From Nymphalis io (lineage: Eukaryota > Arthropoda > Insecta > Lepidoptera > Nymphalidae), in assembly GCF_905147045.1 (NCBI RefSeq), contig NC_065893.1:4154001-4218000 (forward strand): a stretch of 64,000 bases of DNA. The letters run 5' to 3'. Below, piece by piece: positions 12,776 to 27,600 of the stretch (within the stretch, counting starts at the first letter, position 1; each line of letters begins with the position of its first letter). The notes under the pieces are model-generated. The model searched no databases. It was not told where the DNA came from and worked only from the letters and a program-made list of their open reading frames with translations. The position numbers and the translations under genes were made by a program.

Positions 12776-13644
12776 ACGGTTTTATATCGAATATGGTATA
12801 CGTAAGCAATTAAATTTAATACATATAATACGAAATATGTATTAATAATGTACAATACATTATTAATACATATTAACTAAAAATTTTGGAACTAACAGCG
12901 CACTCTGCTTTGATAAGCGACCGCTCTTGCTGTTATCAGTTTGTTGTCGAGATGTTAGTTGTCAGCGGTTGATTGATTCGCGAGGCCAAAGATGAGGAGC
13001 CGTGGAATTGTTCAAATTTAACGACCAAGGTCACGGAGCCCGTGAAATTTTGACTACATCGGAATTCCCACATTCAAAATCTGATTTCTCTCATAAAATT
13101 ATAATAGTAAAATGCTTTATTGTTGATTTCAGTATATTTTAAGCGTTTAATAAATTTCTACTCGACAACCTAAGTGGAAAGATCAATATAGTACCTATAT
13201 AAACAAATTAAGAGGCAGGTGGCATAACTGAATATAAAATATATTTATAAAAAATATCTATATAATTTAAACCCATTTTTTACGTGTAATAAATAAATGT
13301 ATAGTAATAATAACGCGATATAGATAAAGTCTTGATATAAAATTCTAAATTAATTGATTATCTAAAATGAAAAACGCGAAAGGGTTGAATCAGCATAATA
13401 TGAAAATATTTATGCTGATTTAATAAATATACTGTGATCATTGAAAATCTTTCTTACTTTTTAATCCAAATGTTTTGTAACACGATTTTAATATGCTTTG
13501 TTGTTGAAAAGAAAATGCGATACATAGTTTTAAAATTATTTAAAAAAATCATCAACCAATGTATCTTTTGAATTGTACTTCAGAAAAGGTAGATGACAAT
13601 TGTTACTCATTACAAGATGATTGGTGAAAAAAATGGGGTACAAT
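12776..13644. other. Intergenic DNA, no gene seen
   Basis: A slightly GC-richer patch at 12890-13080 has no long frame or known motif. The rest is AT-rich. Confidence 0.45.
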
Positions 13645-13930
13645 TGCACAAGCTCGTCAGGGTAGGTACCGCCCACTCCGATGCCACTCCACTAAGATAT
13701 TCTACCGCAAAACAGCAGTACTTGGTATTGTTGTGTTTCGGCTTGAAGGGTGAGTGAGCCAGTGTAATTACAGGCACAAGGAACATAATATCTTACTTTC
13801 CAAGGCTGGTGACGCATTGGTGATATAAGCGGTGGTTAACATTTCTTAAAATTCCAATGTCTATGGGCGTTGGTGACCACTTACCATTAGGTTGCCTATA
13901 TGCTCGTCCGTCTACCTATTATATAAAAAA
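13645..13930 (+). mobile_element. SINE family A, near-complete copy
   Basis: Contains in order the head 'gcacaagctcgtcagggtag', 'ctaccgcaaaacagcagtac', 'aagggtgagtgagccagtg', 'taattacaggcacaaggaac', 'gacgcattggtgatataagc', 'tatgggcgttggtgaccact', and the end 'taccattaggt..gctcgtccgtctacctattatataaaaaaa'. It ends in an A-run, as for a SINE made by LINE-type target-primed reverse transcription. The family resembles the Metulj-type SINEs reported from butterflies; that name is from memory. Confidence 0.85.
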
Positions 13931-14934
13931 ACTTGTTTTATATTTTAGCTAAAAGACAGTCTACAATCATTTGCTATCATTAAAACACCTGCGATCAAAT
14001 AATATAATATGTTAGAATGGAAACGATGCAAATACAAGTAAAAATTACAGTTTTTCAAAGAATAAATAATTTATATATATCTTTTGTAAAATGAATCATT
14101 TAAGAATAGAAAGACGTAAAAGACGTTAATTTTATGTATTTTAATCAATCAGTAGCGAGACTCAGTTCCTCTTCACGGTTTAATTATCGTATGTTTAAAA
14201 GGCATTCAAATGAGTTGTTTTATTTTGTCTCGTCACGAGGGGTAGCGGCTTCGTGCTGAAGCCAGCCTTGTTTTCTATCACCATTGTAATTAATACAATT
14301 CAAATTTAAACAATAAATCTTAATGCAAATAGTATCTTGTAATTTATAACTCGTAAATAATATGTGCATTATATAAATGTATATTGAAAGAGCCTTTGGT
14401 TGCTTAGAAATGAGTTTTAAAATAATTGTAATTTTCTAGAATAAAATGAACGAACAATTATTGAAGTACTGGTTCTTTTTAATTAGATATGTGGTTCAGT
14501 TTAATCAAAGAAAAATAATATGTTTTTGTTTAAATATTCTGCAAGAATACTTTGTCGTATATCCTTCTATACTATTCGGTTATAAAGTTCGTTGATTTAT
14601 TTTAAAATAAACTTAACAGATTATTATAAAAATAATAAAATGTAATCCTATTAACAGGTATTATGAATACAAACGCTTGTATGTTCAGATTTTTCTTATT
14701 CAAATTAGCATGCTAATAAAATTAGGTAGACAAGTTGCTTATGTAATATAATCCTTGTGCAATATAGAGAAAAAAATATTTTGTTATAAAATTTTCACTT
14801 AAAATATGAATGCATATTATAATAATAATAATTTATGCATTGCGAATAATTTAGCGCCGTGTCTATATGTTTTTAGTTCAAGACATACTATAATGTATGC
14901 TCAAACATATTATATGCGTTCTCTTTTTCCTGAC
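13931..14934. other. AT-rich intergenic DNA, no gene seen
   Basis: No gene. A small hairpin-forming motif GGCTTCgtgctGAAGCC is present at about 14247-14263, in a slightly GC-richer patch. Confidence 0.45.
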
Positions 14935-15090
14935 TCTCACAATTCGACCACAAATCCGACATGACCGGATAGAGTTCAGGCAGAGGACCAATGGCTTTAC
15001 TTGGTTTCCATCAATACGCTGGTGTTGTAATGTAATTGACAGAAATTTTGTCTGTACAGCTTAGAAGCAGTGAGCAAAATGTCTGCCGAT
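14935..15090 (-). mobile_element. SINE family C fragment
   Basis: The reverse complement shows the family C body ('gccattggtcctctgcctgaactctatccggtcatg', then 'tttgtggtcgaattgtgagag'). The head is missing. Confidence 0.6.
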
Positions 15091-15429
15091 TCCGGAAATT
15101 TATTCCGGAAATCATGACGAATCGATTGGTACGTCATTCGATTCCGTTCTACTAGGCCAATGAGAAACTGACTTAGTAGAGCTTATTTTTTACATTTTTA
15201 AAACTACCTCCCGCGATAATACAGTTTCAACGCCGGACGTCTGCCTCGTGGATTTTCTTGACATGGGCGAAAAATTTAGTACTCTTTTTTATTTTTACAA
15301 GTTTGAAGCGCTGTAACTAGAAAATGCAGTGACGTATGACTTTAATTACCATCACATTATTATTTCGACATTAAATCGTACTGATCTAAACTTTAATCTT
15401 AATTGATATGAAATTTGAGCAAATTGTGT

Positions 15430-15522
15430 GTTTGAGCAGCGTGGTGGAATAAGCTCCAAACCTTCTCCTCAAAAAGGGAGAGGAGGCCTTAGCCCAGCAG
15501 TGGGACATTTACAGGCTGTTAA
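15430..15522 (+). mobile_element. SINE family B, 3' tail fragment
   Basis: Well-preserved copy of the last 90 bases: 'gagcagcgtggtggaataag', 'ggaggccttagcccagcagt', then 'acaggctgttaataattaat' leading into an (AAT)n-rich tail. Confidence 0.85.
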
Positions 15523-17097
15523 TAATTAATAATAATAATGTTACGCACATTATTTGCGAATATGACTACCTAGCATCAGAATTCCAATTTTCCAGTTTGC
15601 CTTTCTATTTATACTAAAATATATATATATATATTTTAAATCGATAATATAAAAACAATGATATAATATTTTCATTTTACAAAAAATAATATTATTATCT
15701 AAGCTATGATATGCATATCACATGTCGAAATAATCTGTGGTTTAGCATTGAAACGAATTGTCAATTTAGTTTTGGATTCGCAAAAAATATGCATATCTTA
15801 AACATTTAAGCAACTATGCCTACCGTTTACTTTTTAAATATATTTTTAAATACATGCAGTTAAAATAAGTTACGAATCACAAATATATTTATCTATAATT
15901 GGAAAAGGAAATTCTAGGAACTATGTAAATCGTCTTCAACTTGGCAATGTACATTATTTATTTTTGAATTATTATTTTAAAGAATATTACCAATGGCTAT
16001 TTTTAAATATAGCGTAAAGCTTGTGTTAAGAATGGGAATAACCAAAGGGATTAGGATCGAACCTGCGACTTGTGCACCTTTGCAGTATTGAAACTCTATT
16101 CTTTTATTTTTGAAATATATTTTAAACATTTTACAAATGTTGTCGTTGTTGTTGTTGTTGTTGGTCGTATACTCCTATTTTAGTATCAAATGGCGTTTAC
16201 TTTGTAAATCGACACGATAAACTGTTTCAATATATTTTCATTTGTCAGATTTACTGCACATTCTATGAAAGTAAGAATGAAAGCAATAAGACGAAACAAT
16301 CAGTTTATTTATATAGGACCTCTAGGAAAACAATCTTTCGCCCCGTGGGATGCAATAAGCGTAATCCGCGAAGCAAACGCCACAGATCTATTTATATTTA
16401 GAAGTGTCTTTGTTGTTTATTTTATATAATATTATATTTAATTAATTTAAATTTTAAGAAGCAATAAATAAATTAAATGTTACAAAAAATGCAAGAGTCA
16501 TTATGGACTGACACTGGTTGACACTGGGTACACCTACTGTGGGACGCAACTGAAGCCGCTGCGGAAAAAGCTGAAGCAAACAAAGGTTACAAATATTCGT
16601 CTCTTATTCCAAATTATATTTTTGTTCCGTTTGCAATTGAAATGGACCTTTAAGTAATAGTGCAAAAACTTTCATCAAAAATATTACATCTCGTTTTATT
16701 GCCTCAACTGATGATAGCACAGGTGGTTCAATTTTCGCCCAGAGAATCGGAATTGTTATTCAAAGGAGAAATGCTGCTAGCATTCTTGCCATCCACGCGG
16801 TCACAATTTATAAAAACTACTTTTAATTTTTATTTGTTTTTATTTAAGGCTTTAATGTAAATAATTATGTTATTACTTTAATTAACACAAAGCGCAGAAC
16901 TAGCAAAAAAATATCAATTACATAAACTAATAGAGTTTCCAATGATAAATAATATATAAGAAGAGCAATAAAGCACACGTTACTAAAAAGTCATCAAAAA
17001 TATACAAGCAGAAAGTAGACAGCGCGATTCAAGAATGTGACAAATTCAATGAACGCCATCGCTACCGAGTAGTAATGTACGCCATTATATAATTGTA
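15523..17097. other. Intergenic DNA with a GTT microsatellite, no gene seen
   Basis: AT-rich apart from a (GTT)n microsatellite at about 16140-16162. An open frame of 66 codons at 16660-16860 shows no known motif and is not called. Confidence 0.45.
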
Positions 17098-17408
17098 ACT
17101 GTAACTGTAACAGCCTGTGAATGTCCCACTGCTGGGCTAAAGGCCTCCTCTCCTCTTTTTGAAGAGAAGGTTTGGAGCTTATTCCACCACGCTGCTCCAA
17201 TACGGGTTGGTGGAATACACATGTGGCAGAATTTCAGTGAAATTAGACACATGCAGGTTTCCTCACGATGTTTTCCTTCACCGTAAAGCACGAGATGAAT
17301 TGTAATCACAAATTAAGCACATGAAAATTCAGTGGTGCTTGCCCGGGTTTGAACCCACGATCATCGGTTAAGATTCACATGTTCTTACCACTGGGCCATC
17401 TCGGCTCT
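17098..17408 (-). mobile_element. SINE family B, full-length copy with tRNA-like head
   Basis: Reading the - strand: a tRNA-like head 'gagatggcccagtggtaaga' (A-box region), then 'gtgggttcaaacccgggcaa' (B-box region), the body with 'tgcttaatttgtgattacaa' and 'cctgcatgtgtctaatttca', then the common 3' half. One of the most complete copies of family B here. It lies just upstream of the SLC45 gene in the opposite orientation. Confidence 0.88.
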
Positions 17409-18109
17409 CATTATATAATTACAATTTATTAAATATGTAACATACATCGCGAACATTTAGAGCTTGCAATGTATGTGTTAAAATTGCAGTTATAAAAACT
17501 TTATAATACTATTTGTCTACTTAATATAAACATAGCATTGAGATTTGCCTTTTTATAGGCAGAAAAAAAATTATGTAGAGATATGTCAAAATCTCGACAT
17601 CTCATATATACTCGTATATAAATTATTTATAAGTACTATTGGTTTATTTTAATACACATTTGTAAATATATATAATACATGCCATATAATCAAAAATGGT
17701 TGAACATTTTTTCGGCACTTTTGTGTCTTAAATAATGATTGACAGACGTGGGCGTGGTACATGAGAGCAATTTTCAGTGTTTTTTGCGGTGAAGATAAAA
17801 GTGAGCTGTAGGGCTCTCGAGTTCATTCTTGGATGGTATCATAATTTTGTTTTGAACTAACCGTAATAGTCTTAGTTGTTTTTCACTGTTATCGTTTGTA
17901 TATAGGTTATAGTCATTTTTTATTGACATAATATGTACATACATCTCTAAATCTTAAAAATATATTGTCCGCACTGCTGTGGTTCACTTAATTATATTAA
18001 ATTGTTTTGTGTCGACTCTCTTTTTTAAAATCAAATCATAATAGTTATAAATCTAAGTTATTTAATAAAAGTTGTGTTTGTTAATGTATGTCTCTTCCAG
18101 TTTGATTTG
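17409..18109. other. Upstream region of the SLC45 gene, no other gene seen
   Basis: AT-rich non-coding DNA. 'tgtctcttccag' ends at about 18100 and would make a good splice acceptor for a 5' non-coding exon starting just before the GC-rich block. Confidence 0.4.
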
Positions 18110-18200
18110 ACAATGTAGCTGGGCGGCGCTGGGCGGGCGGCCGTGAACGAGGGCGGCGCGCGCGCTTCAGTCCCCTTCCGATATCCGAACTCGACTAGTC
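18110..18200 (+). promoter_or_regulatory. GC/CpG-rich block, candidate promoter or 5' UTR of the SLC45 gene
   Basis: About 60 bases of almost pure G/C (18118-18175) stand out from the AT-rich surroundings roughly 400 bases before the SLC45 start codon. It includes an arthropod initiator-like TCAGT at 18167-18171. Either a transcription start or a GC-rich 5' exon would explain it. No transcript evidence is available. Confidence 0.35.
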
Positions 18201-18602
18201 TAACTGGTGACTTCGGCGCTAACAACTTCTCTCATTACATATTCCACATATGATTTTTTTTATCAAAAGTTAAAAACTTACTAAGTATTAGTGCTTTGTA
18301 ATATCTAAGCAAACATTTAAAAACTAAAATTCAATTCAAAAGCGGTGAATAAGATTCCAATTACAGGAGATGATATTGCTGAGCTCGGGAATTTTCATTT
18401 TAATTGACGTTTCAACATTTGTGATGATAACAGAATAAAAGTCAGACTAAATAAACTTTGATTTATATATTCTAATATTTCTAAGAATTAAGTCTTAATA
18501 CGTAATAATCTGAATTTCTAAGTAACTCAAAGAATTATGAAGAGTTTATAATTGAATTCGTGTTACGTGAACGAAATAATACAAAAACTTTAAAGAAATA
18601 AT

Positions 18603-21600
18603 ATGGCTGATAAATTGAATGAATACCAAGGAGTGACGGGTCGCTTGCATTCGACAAGAGACAAGTGCAAGGAACGATGGGCTCAATGGAAAGAGGAACA
18701 TCCCCAGGGAGTTAAAGAGGCGGTTAGAGAAGCCCTCTATGCTATACCATCTTCTGACGAGCCTCCTGAACGAGTTGTGCGCGAAGACGAATACAGTGAC
18801 TTGTTTAGGTAAGAATTTTATTAATAATTTCTTCATTAACTATATATTTAGAGATATTTATAAAGATAATGTCTGATCGGTTATTATAATTGTATTCGGC
18901 TCTAATAGTCATAAGGTCGATATCGAATCCTTATGGTTTGAGTTATAGTGTTGTGTGTATTCTCTTAGTTTGAATTTGAAATTTAATGTGAAGCACTAAA
19001 TGCTAGGCTTCAAATTATTATTATACCGGTCACGAGGTCGTAACGAGACGGACAAGAGAAAAACAACAAAATATCACATAAATTAAGGACACACTTCGTA
19101 ATCTAATTTTTTATTAATCACTTCGAAAACACTGTACTATAATAATAATAATAATATCCTGGGACATTTTTCACACACGGCCATCTGATCCCAAATTAAG
19201 CTTCTACAAAGCTTGTGCTATGGAAACCAGACAACTGATATACTACATATACTACTTTTTTTTTTTAAATACATACTTATATAGATAATTACACCCAGAC
19301 TCAGGACAAACATACATGTTCATGCACACAAATGTCTGTCCTGGGTGGGAATCGAACCCATAACCTTCGGCGTGAAAGGCAAGTGTTCTACCAACCACGC
19401 CAACCGGCTCGTCGTCGTCGTATGAATACTTTAATATTCAATAATGTATACTTTTATTGTTTTTTAATTAGGTACTTACAATTTTATATGAGTGAGCTAA
19501 TAACTTTGTAAGTAAGTAGTGTTTATCAAATCTATTTCTTTTGTAACAGGAGAAAAAACAGACTCGAACTGATGAGAATATCAGCAGCTGTGATGGGCAT
19601 AGAATTTTCATATGCTGGCGAAACCGCATTTGTATCACCGACCCTACTCCAAATTGGAGTTCCGCATCAACAAATGACCTTGGTTTGGGCTCTATCGCCA
19701 CTGATTGGTTTTTTTATGACTCCATTGCTGGGTTCCCTCAGCGACAGGTGCCCATCGAAATATGGCAGACGGAGGCCTTTTATTGTTTTAATGTCGATCG
19801 GAGTTTTACTAGGTAAGGGTTTGACAATGTTTTTTTTTTTAATATAATTCAAATAGATAGTAGGGTTATATGTTATAATTATATGACTTTCATTTAAAGT
19901 TATTATAATTTTGCGATAAGTTCATTGTTAATTTATTCAATATATTGATGAAGTAGAAAATTATAAAATATTTCACATATCTATGAACAAAAATATTTTT
20001 ATAATATAAATAGGAATTGTTTTGAAATTACGACAAATTTCAGTAACAAGTTTTTATGCAAACAATAACATTATTTTATCTATCTACGTTCTTCTTCGGG
20101 ATTCAAGCTTTCTTTATACCAAATTTGTCAAAATCGGGTTTGTGGTTTAGCCGTGAAAGCGTAACAGACAGAGTTACTTTCGCATTTAAATATATAATAA
20201 ATAATAAAGTTTAAAGTTAAAAACTAATTTTATGTATAGTCCTAATCATATCCTCATTTTTTAAAATAAATTTAGATAGATTTTAAAATATTTCGTGATC
20301 TTCAGGACTCATTTTAGTTCCCAACGGAGAAGATATAGGTTACGCTTTAGGAGATGAAGGCACTGCGAACAGGACTGTTGTTCCTTCAGCTCTAGGGCCG
20401 AGGAGCTCTGCTCTTGAGGTTCAAAGTAACAACCACCATCCTTGGGGTGTACTCTTCACAGTACTTGGTACAGTTCTTTTGGATTTCGACGCTGATGCGT
20501 GCCAAAGTCCCGCCAGAGCTTATCTCCTTGATGTGACAGTTCCAGGTTAGTAATATTTAAACACTATTACTTTAGGCTTCTGTGTAAATTGCTGATTTTC
20601 TGATAACCCAGTTATTTGTTATATTATTCCTAAACTCAATGCTCTCATAAACGTGAATTATATAGAACGCAGTTAAGTAGAATTTATCTCGTTCGAAGCA
20701 TACTCGTATAATTGTCGTTTGGTTTTGTACTAAAATAGAACACTTGTGATTTATCAAGAAATATCATGTTGCGATTATATCAGAGATAAGTGACGTCTAG
20801 ATTTTCATACAAATCAATTTAAAAATAACTCTACGACTGGAATTGTTTTCAACATTTAAAAAAAATAAGAATAATCTTTTTCTAGATTGAGATTTAGAAA
20901 AAAAAAGATGTGTTATAATTTCTTCTTAACTAATGTTTGTTCGCCAAAAAAATATAATATATTTGTTTATATATTTGTAAAATAAATCAATTATACAATT
21001 GTCAACGAAATAAAAATTAATGCATGCAATCATTTATTTAAAATTTTACTATTTAAATTGAATGTTCTTCACCTACTTTATTAGATACGACAGTTTAATT
21101 TAATTAAATATTTGTTCGATGAGACGTCAGAACATGTGACAATCATTTTGTTCGTCAAGATACGTTGGATATAAAATATACTTAAAAAGAGTCATTTTTA
21201 TCTTGTACTCTCACTGTGATTGATTTTATCTTAACCTTACATATTTATACCTATGTAGCCTTTCCTTTCTAAACGCAACAATTTTCTGTGTTCTAACTAA
21301 CGACATTTTTCCATGATGTATCAAATACAACAAATGCCGAATAAAAAAAAATAAAAAAATGAGGTAAATATTAAAATCAATAAAAATACGAGTGATCAAA
21401 TGAAGCCTCATCTCATTTAATTATTTTAACTGCTCCTATTTAGCATAAAATAGATTTATTAATATAATATTACTGTTTAATTATGCGTATTAAGGTGGTC
21501 AAATTATATTAGCCTTATAAAACGAATTGTCATCTCATAGCACTTTTGACAAATCAAAAGCCTACTTGAATAAAATATAATTTGATTTGATTTGTGAAAA

Positions 21601-24600
21601 AAAAACTGTACATGAAATAGTTTTTTAATGTCAATAATTTTGAACATTTGTAGTAACTTATATGTAAAACCCATTTCACATATAAGTTTCCAATGTATTC
21701 AGCTTAAGCGGTTAAGTGATACTAGTTTACAAAATAGTTTTTAAATTTGACCGAAATAAGTAAAGTTAAATAAAGTTATTTAAAAAAAGTATTTATTGCA
21801 TATCAAATAGTACCAAAGAAAGTAAATTTATGTTGCCGTATAATGTTGCATATGAAACCATAAAAATCAATCAGTATCAAATTTCGTTTAGCCTGAATGT
21901 ATCTTGAAGAACATTGTAACGATTTTATCAATAAGCTTTCATAAAAAAAAAATTGACCCACATTAATTACTTGGCCTTTATGCAAGCCTGTCTGGGTAGG
22001 TACCACCCACTTAGATATTCTACTGCCAAACAGTAATACTCGATATGTAAACACAACTATTTATACATTTATGACATTAAATAAAGTAGCAGTTGTCACA
22101 ACGATAAGATGAACATTTTTACAACTGTTTACATTAATTTTTAAATTTCAGAAGTGTTTATACATTGCTAAGAGCAAATATTTAAAAAGATAAAAATAGT
22201 AGGACGAAATTTTACGGTCATTTTAATATCTAAATTTGGGTCATGATTTTTGCGAATTATAAGTAGTTTCAATATATTATTATATTTTTACCCAAGTATT
22301 TAATGTGTGAGAGCCTGGATGGCCCAGTAATGGATGGATGTTTTGGCTTATTTAACTATAAACTATTTACGTATTAATTTTCATTAAGTTAACTGACATA
22401 GTTACTCACACGTAGCCTTATAACGACTGTCCATACTGTTATGAAATATTTTGTGATGAAACCACAGACAATTTTGTACTTTTTTAAGATTTGACATATT
22501 CCTAATAAAATCCGAGCTAGCACCATTGTATTTTTTTTATTTGCTTAGTTGCTTTATAATTCATACTCGATGCGGAAAAAAATATTGTATCAAATCTGCC
22601 ATATGTGAATCAATCCGCATTGAATCTTCTCTTCAATAGGAGAGGAGCTTTTAGCTCAGTAGGGATATTTACAGGCTACATTACTTTTTGTTACTATATA
22701 TGTATTATATGTAAGTTGATGAATTAATCGAAAGACCATGAAAATAGGTTTTATTTATATATCTCAATAAGTTACTAGATTTTCTTTACGTTTTTTCTAT
22801 AATATAAATATTTGATCGGAAAATTTTAGATGGTTTTTTTAATGAAAGTTAAACTGGAACTCATTTAATCTTCGTTATCTCAATTTTACGTTTCTTAATA
22901 AGCTCTGGACGGACGGAGGGTTTATTTTTTTATATTGGTTTAAATTAGTTTTACATAAAAAAAAATCATTTTTAGTAAATATAAAATTAACTTCAAAAGA
23001 AATTTGATACCTAATTCCTTAAAAAGGTTTTTTATAATATGTTACACTTTATGATTTTACAGAGGATCATGCTAAAGGACTGAGTACTTTTACTGTCATG
23101 GCTGGCTTAGGTGGATTTATGGGCTATGCCCTTGGAGGAATAAATTGGGATGAAACTTCCTTAGGTAAGTCGAGTTCTATTTTTAATAACTAGTACTTAT
23201 GACGATATGTTTTAAAACTACTATTTTAATGCTGTTATAAAATATATATGTACATAAATTTTGTAACTTCTGCTACTCGATTACACAAGGATAGTAACTT
23301 TTTGTAAAATAATGGATGCTTTAAAAACAGTATCCCAGAAGACATTATTTTTAAAAGTTGAAAAAAAATGACGACTCATGTGGAAGATATTACAAAAGTA
23401 ACGACTTTTTAGATGATAATTAACGTTCATTGCGTTAGAGATGAAATGTTCGCCTCCAGTACAAATTGAGTTATTAATTGTATTGTAAGGTTGAAAAAAA
23501 ATACCTCTGAGTTTCTTTCGCCAGTTTTTTTCAAGTCAGAGTAAATTCTTTTTAAGACGAGGGTAGTTTTTTAATTAGGCACATGTAACGATATCATTAT
23601 TGCGTTCTAAATATATGTTATATTGACAGCGATTTTGAATGTTTCTAGGAGAATTATTTGGGGGCCACGTTAGAGCCGTATTTTTCCTTATTACAATAAT
23701 TTTCATTGTATGCGTTACGGCCACAATAACGAGTTTTAAAGAAATACCATTGAATGAGATTGGTGAAAGTGATGATTACAAAAAATTAAATGATAAAGAT
23801 CAATTTGAGGAACGTTTCCAAGACGATGAGAATGTTGAAAGGAATGGGCTGAAGAAAGAGACTACTTCGTATGGATCTTTAAATAAATCTGATGTACCCG
23901 AAGATGAACAAGTAAGTGTGAGAAATAATTTTAATAGAGCAGAATTAATCGAAAGACCATGAAAATAGGTTTTATTTAAATATCTCAATAAGTTACTAGA
24001 TTTTCTTTACGTTTTTTCTATAATATAAATATTTGCTCGGAAAATTTTAGATGGTTTTTTTAATGAAAGTTAAATGGGAACTCATTTAATCTTCGTCATC
24101 TCAATTTTACATTTCTTAATAAGCTCTGGACGGACGGAGGGTTTATTTTTTATATTGGTTTAAATTAGTTTTAGATAAAAAAAATCATTTTTAGTAAAAT
24201 AATATTAGTTGCATACGATCTTTTTGTATTGCACACATGTATGTATTTTGCTGTACTTACTTGTACAATGTACATATAAGTAACATGTTTTATATAATTT
24301 ATGTTTATAATCTGCAAACTGACTAACAAATATGTATAATGATGAACAAATGATTAGCTTTCTGATACAAAAAAAATACTTTTTTAAGAATAATGGAAAT
24401 ATAACGATCAAAATCCCAGTGGAGGGTCACACAGGGGAGCCACTTTCTCTGAAGCACTATCTGAAGTCTATTATATTAATGCCTAAGTCATTGCGTGTTG
24501 TGTGCCTAACTAATCTATTTTGCTGGATGGCTCATGTGTGCTACTCGCTCTATTTCACTGATTTCGTCGGTGAATCTGTTTTCGGTGGAAATCCAGCTGT

Positions 24601-27600
24601 GAGTATTATTCAGCTTATTGTTTTTAATTAATTCTAAAGAGTGAATTTCTCCTAAAAATATGCGTCCAATTTTGAATCTGTTATTAAAATTTTCATGTCA
24701 TGTGATTTTAGGGTGAACTTTATATAGACGATGTCCTTTACTTAGTAAGATATAAAATAATTTTCTTTGCACCTAATGTGTTCTATGTAAACTTAATACT
24801 AAAATTACTTTTTAGACTTTTTACTATAACATATATATGCTCATATTTAAATATTTCCTAATAGTGTGATAGTTTTACGACTTGTCAGCACACATTTCAT
24901 TCAAAATGATGATTCAGTTTTAGTAAACACAGATAATTACATTAAGGATTAGTGATGAATGGCTTCATACGTGTTGTCTTTGGATTATCTCTACTGATTC
25001 ATCAATTTACAAAATAGGTCAATGTGCGTTTTTATCTTACTATAGTACAGTATTACTTAAAAATAAATTGCTGTTAAAATTTCAAAATACATTTTCTGTT
25101 AAAATGATATTTAATGTTATATTTTTATTTTATACGCCCTTAAAAAATTGAGAGCAATATTGTAAAATTGAAATTGCTATATTTTAATTGCAGGCACCCG
25201 TGGGAAGCGAAAGCCGTATAAATTACGAAGCGGGTGTTCGTTTCGGATGTTGGGGTATGGCTATGTATTCGCTGTCTTGCGCTTGCTACTCTACTGTAAT
25301 TGAAAAGCTCATAAAAATGTTAGGGTAAGTAAAAATAATTTACAATGAATTTGCTTTAAATAAATAAAAATAAATTGTCAATCAAACATTTTATTGTCGA
25401 AATAAGTAATATTTTATTTTCTTAAGGCCGAGATGACCCAGAGGTTAGACCGCGTGAATCTTAACCGATGATCGTGGATTCAAACATAGATAACACTTTT
25501 GAATTTTCACGTGCTTTTGTACGTTGTTGCTCGGCGGTGAAGGAAAACATCCTAATGAAACCTGTATATACTTTATTTCACTATAATTCTGCTATATGTA
25601 TCTATTAACCGTCATTGGAGCAGTATGGTGGAATAAAACCAAAAACCTTCATCCTCCTCCCCCTTAAAAGGGAGAAGAGACCTTTTCCCAGCAGTGGTAC
25701 ATTCACATGCTTTTCATTTTGTACCGAAGAAAGTCTAGCTGGGTACAATTAGCAAATATGAGACAATAACACCACCTATCATTAAATTAACAATCGAGCC
25801 AGTTAGAATCTAGATCAGACTGTTTTAAATAAGAATCGATCTTTGTAAACTTTATCCAGAGGTCATGTCCTAAGTCCACTTTGGCTGAGCACTTCTTTAC
25901 GAAGCAGTTACTATTTAAGTACATTCAAATTATCGTGTACCTACATATGAAAATTTAACTAAATAACATAGCGTTCTAAATTTAATTGGGACATAATTAT
26001 TTTATTGATAAAAATACAATTAAACTCACGCTTGTGACGTCAATAGTCGAAATTTAAAGCGTGTGGAATTGCGAAGCGCAACTACTTAAATAATAATTTG
26101 ATGTGGATACTAAAACGTTCTTCAAAACGTGCTGCATCTTCTTATATTAGTTTCATGTATATTAGGTTTAGCATTTTGTCAGTTATTACATAGATTATAT
26201 TTTTTCATTGTGTTGTTATATACATAATAGATTAATAAGTGTATATTTCATTTGATTTATCATAAGAAATCGAGAAACGCTGTACTAAATACACAAGCAC
26301 AACAAATAATACTCAATTTGCATCCAATATTTTGGTATATTAAACTCTGACTATAGTTTTCTTTCTCAATAATTTATAATCAAATAAAAAATATATAGGA
26401 AGTCACCTTAAGTATATATGTACATATATAACATGTACTTGATACTGAAGAAAAGTGGTATTTATATATCTTACCCTTCAACTTGACTGAATCGATCCTT
26501 CCTACTTATTATCTCATTAGATCAGACAGCCCTTGACTTTCAACGAGTCAGCACTTGAAAGGCTTCCAGACTTAAATATGACCTCAAAATTTAATACCCT
26601 ATAATAATATAACTATATTAAATGTTATAACGTTGGAGTGGCAACACTCTTGTATCAGAAATCAGACCTTTCCGAAAAATGATATTATGCCTTATAAGTC
26701 CATTTAGAAATTTTAAATATGCTATATAGCTTCACGTTATGTACTTAAGGTTGATTATCTGACATACTATTATCATACCTATTCTAAGTTCATATAGTTT
26801 ATAACGATTTCATACTAATAATAAAATACTGTAATAATATAAGCCAAGATGGCCCAGTAGTAAGAACGTGGGAATCTTTTTCGATGATCGTGGTTTCGAA
26901 CCCGGGCAAGCACCACCGAATTTTCATGTGTTTAATTTGTGTTATAATTCATCTCGTGCTTGACGGTGAAGGAAAACATCGTGAGGAAACCTGCATGTGT
27001 CTAATTTCACTGAAATTCTGTCACATTTGTATTCCACAAACCCGCATTGGAGCAGCGTGGTGGAATAAGCTCCAAAACCTTCTCTTCAAATAAAGGAGGC
27101 CTTAGCTCAGCAGTGGGACATTTACAGGCTGTCACTACTGTAATAAAAGACTAATATAACAAAACAGATTGTTTGTTTGTAAAGTTAAGATACTGTAGCT
27201 TTATTCTAGCTTTGGTGTTCAAAACTTTAATTAATCATCATCATCATCCCTTTCTCGTCCACTGCTGAACATTGTCCTCTCCAATGGCACGCCACCGAGC
27301 TCGATCTTCAGCCCTCAACTTTCATTCATTGCCAGCCACATTTGCATATATCGTCATTTCACCTAACAGAAGGGCATCCTCCGCTAATTTTGATTACAGG
27401 ATTCGATATTATATTTTTATTTTCTATGGTACCTGTAAAAAAATAAATCTGATGTATTTTAGAAGCTGACACTTTAATAAGGTTTCAAAATATAGATAAT
27501 AAGTATGAATTATAATACCCTTATCCTAACAAAAATATTATAATTATAATAATATACAATTAACTACCGTAAGTTATTATAAAAGAAAACTACATTCGTT

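Noticed and set aside
18546..18836. 96-codon open frame on the - strand
   Set aside because: Overlaps exon 1 of the SLC45 gene antisense, with no motif of its own.
19340..19415. Possible tRNA gene on the - strand (good A- and B-box-like blocks)
   Set aside because: It continues straight into the body of SINE family D, parts of which recur at 33728 and 37813, so it is a SINE head.
24332..24388. Upstream part of the open frame before SLC45 exon 6 as coding
   Set aside because: A pyrimidine-rich acceptor at 24387-24388 gives the correct phase; the upstream A/T-driven residues look intronic.
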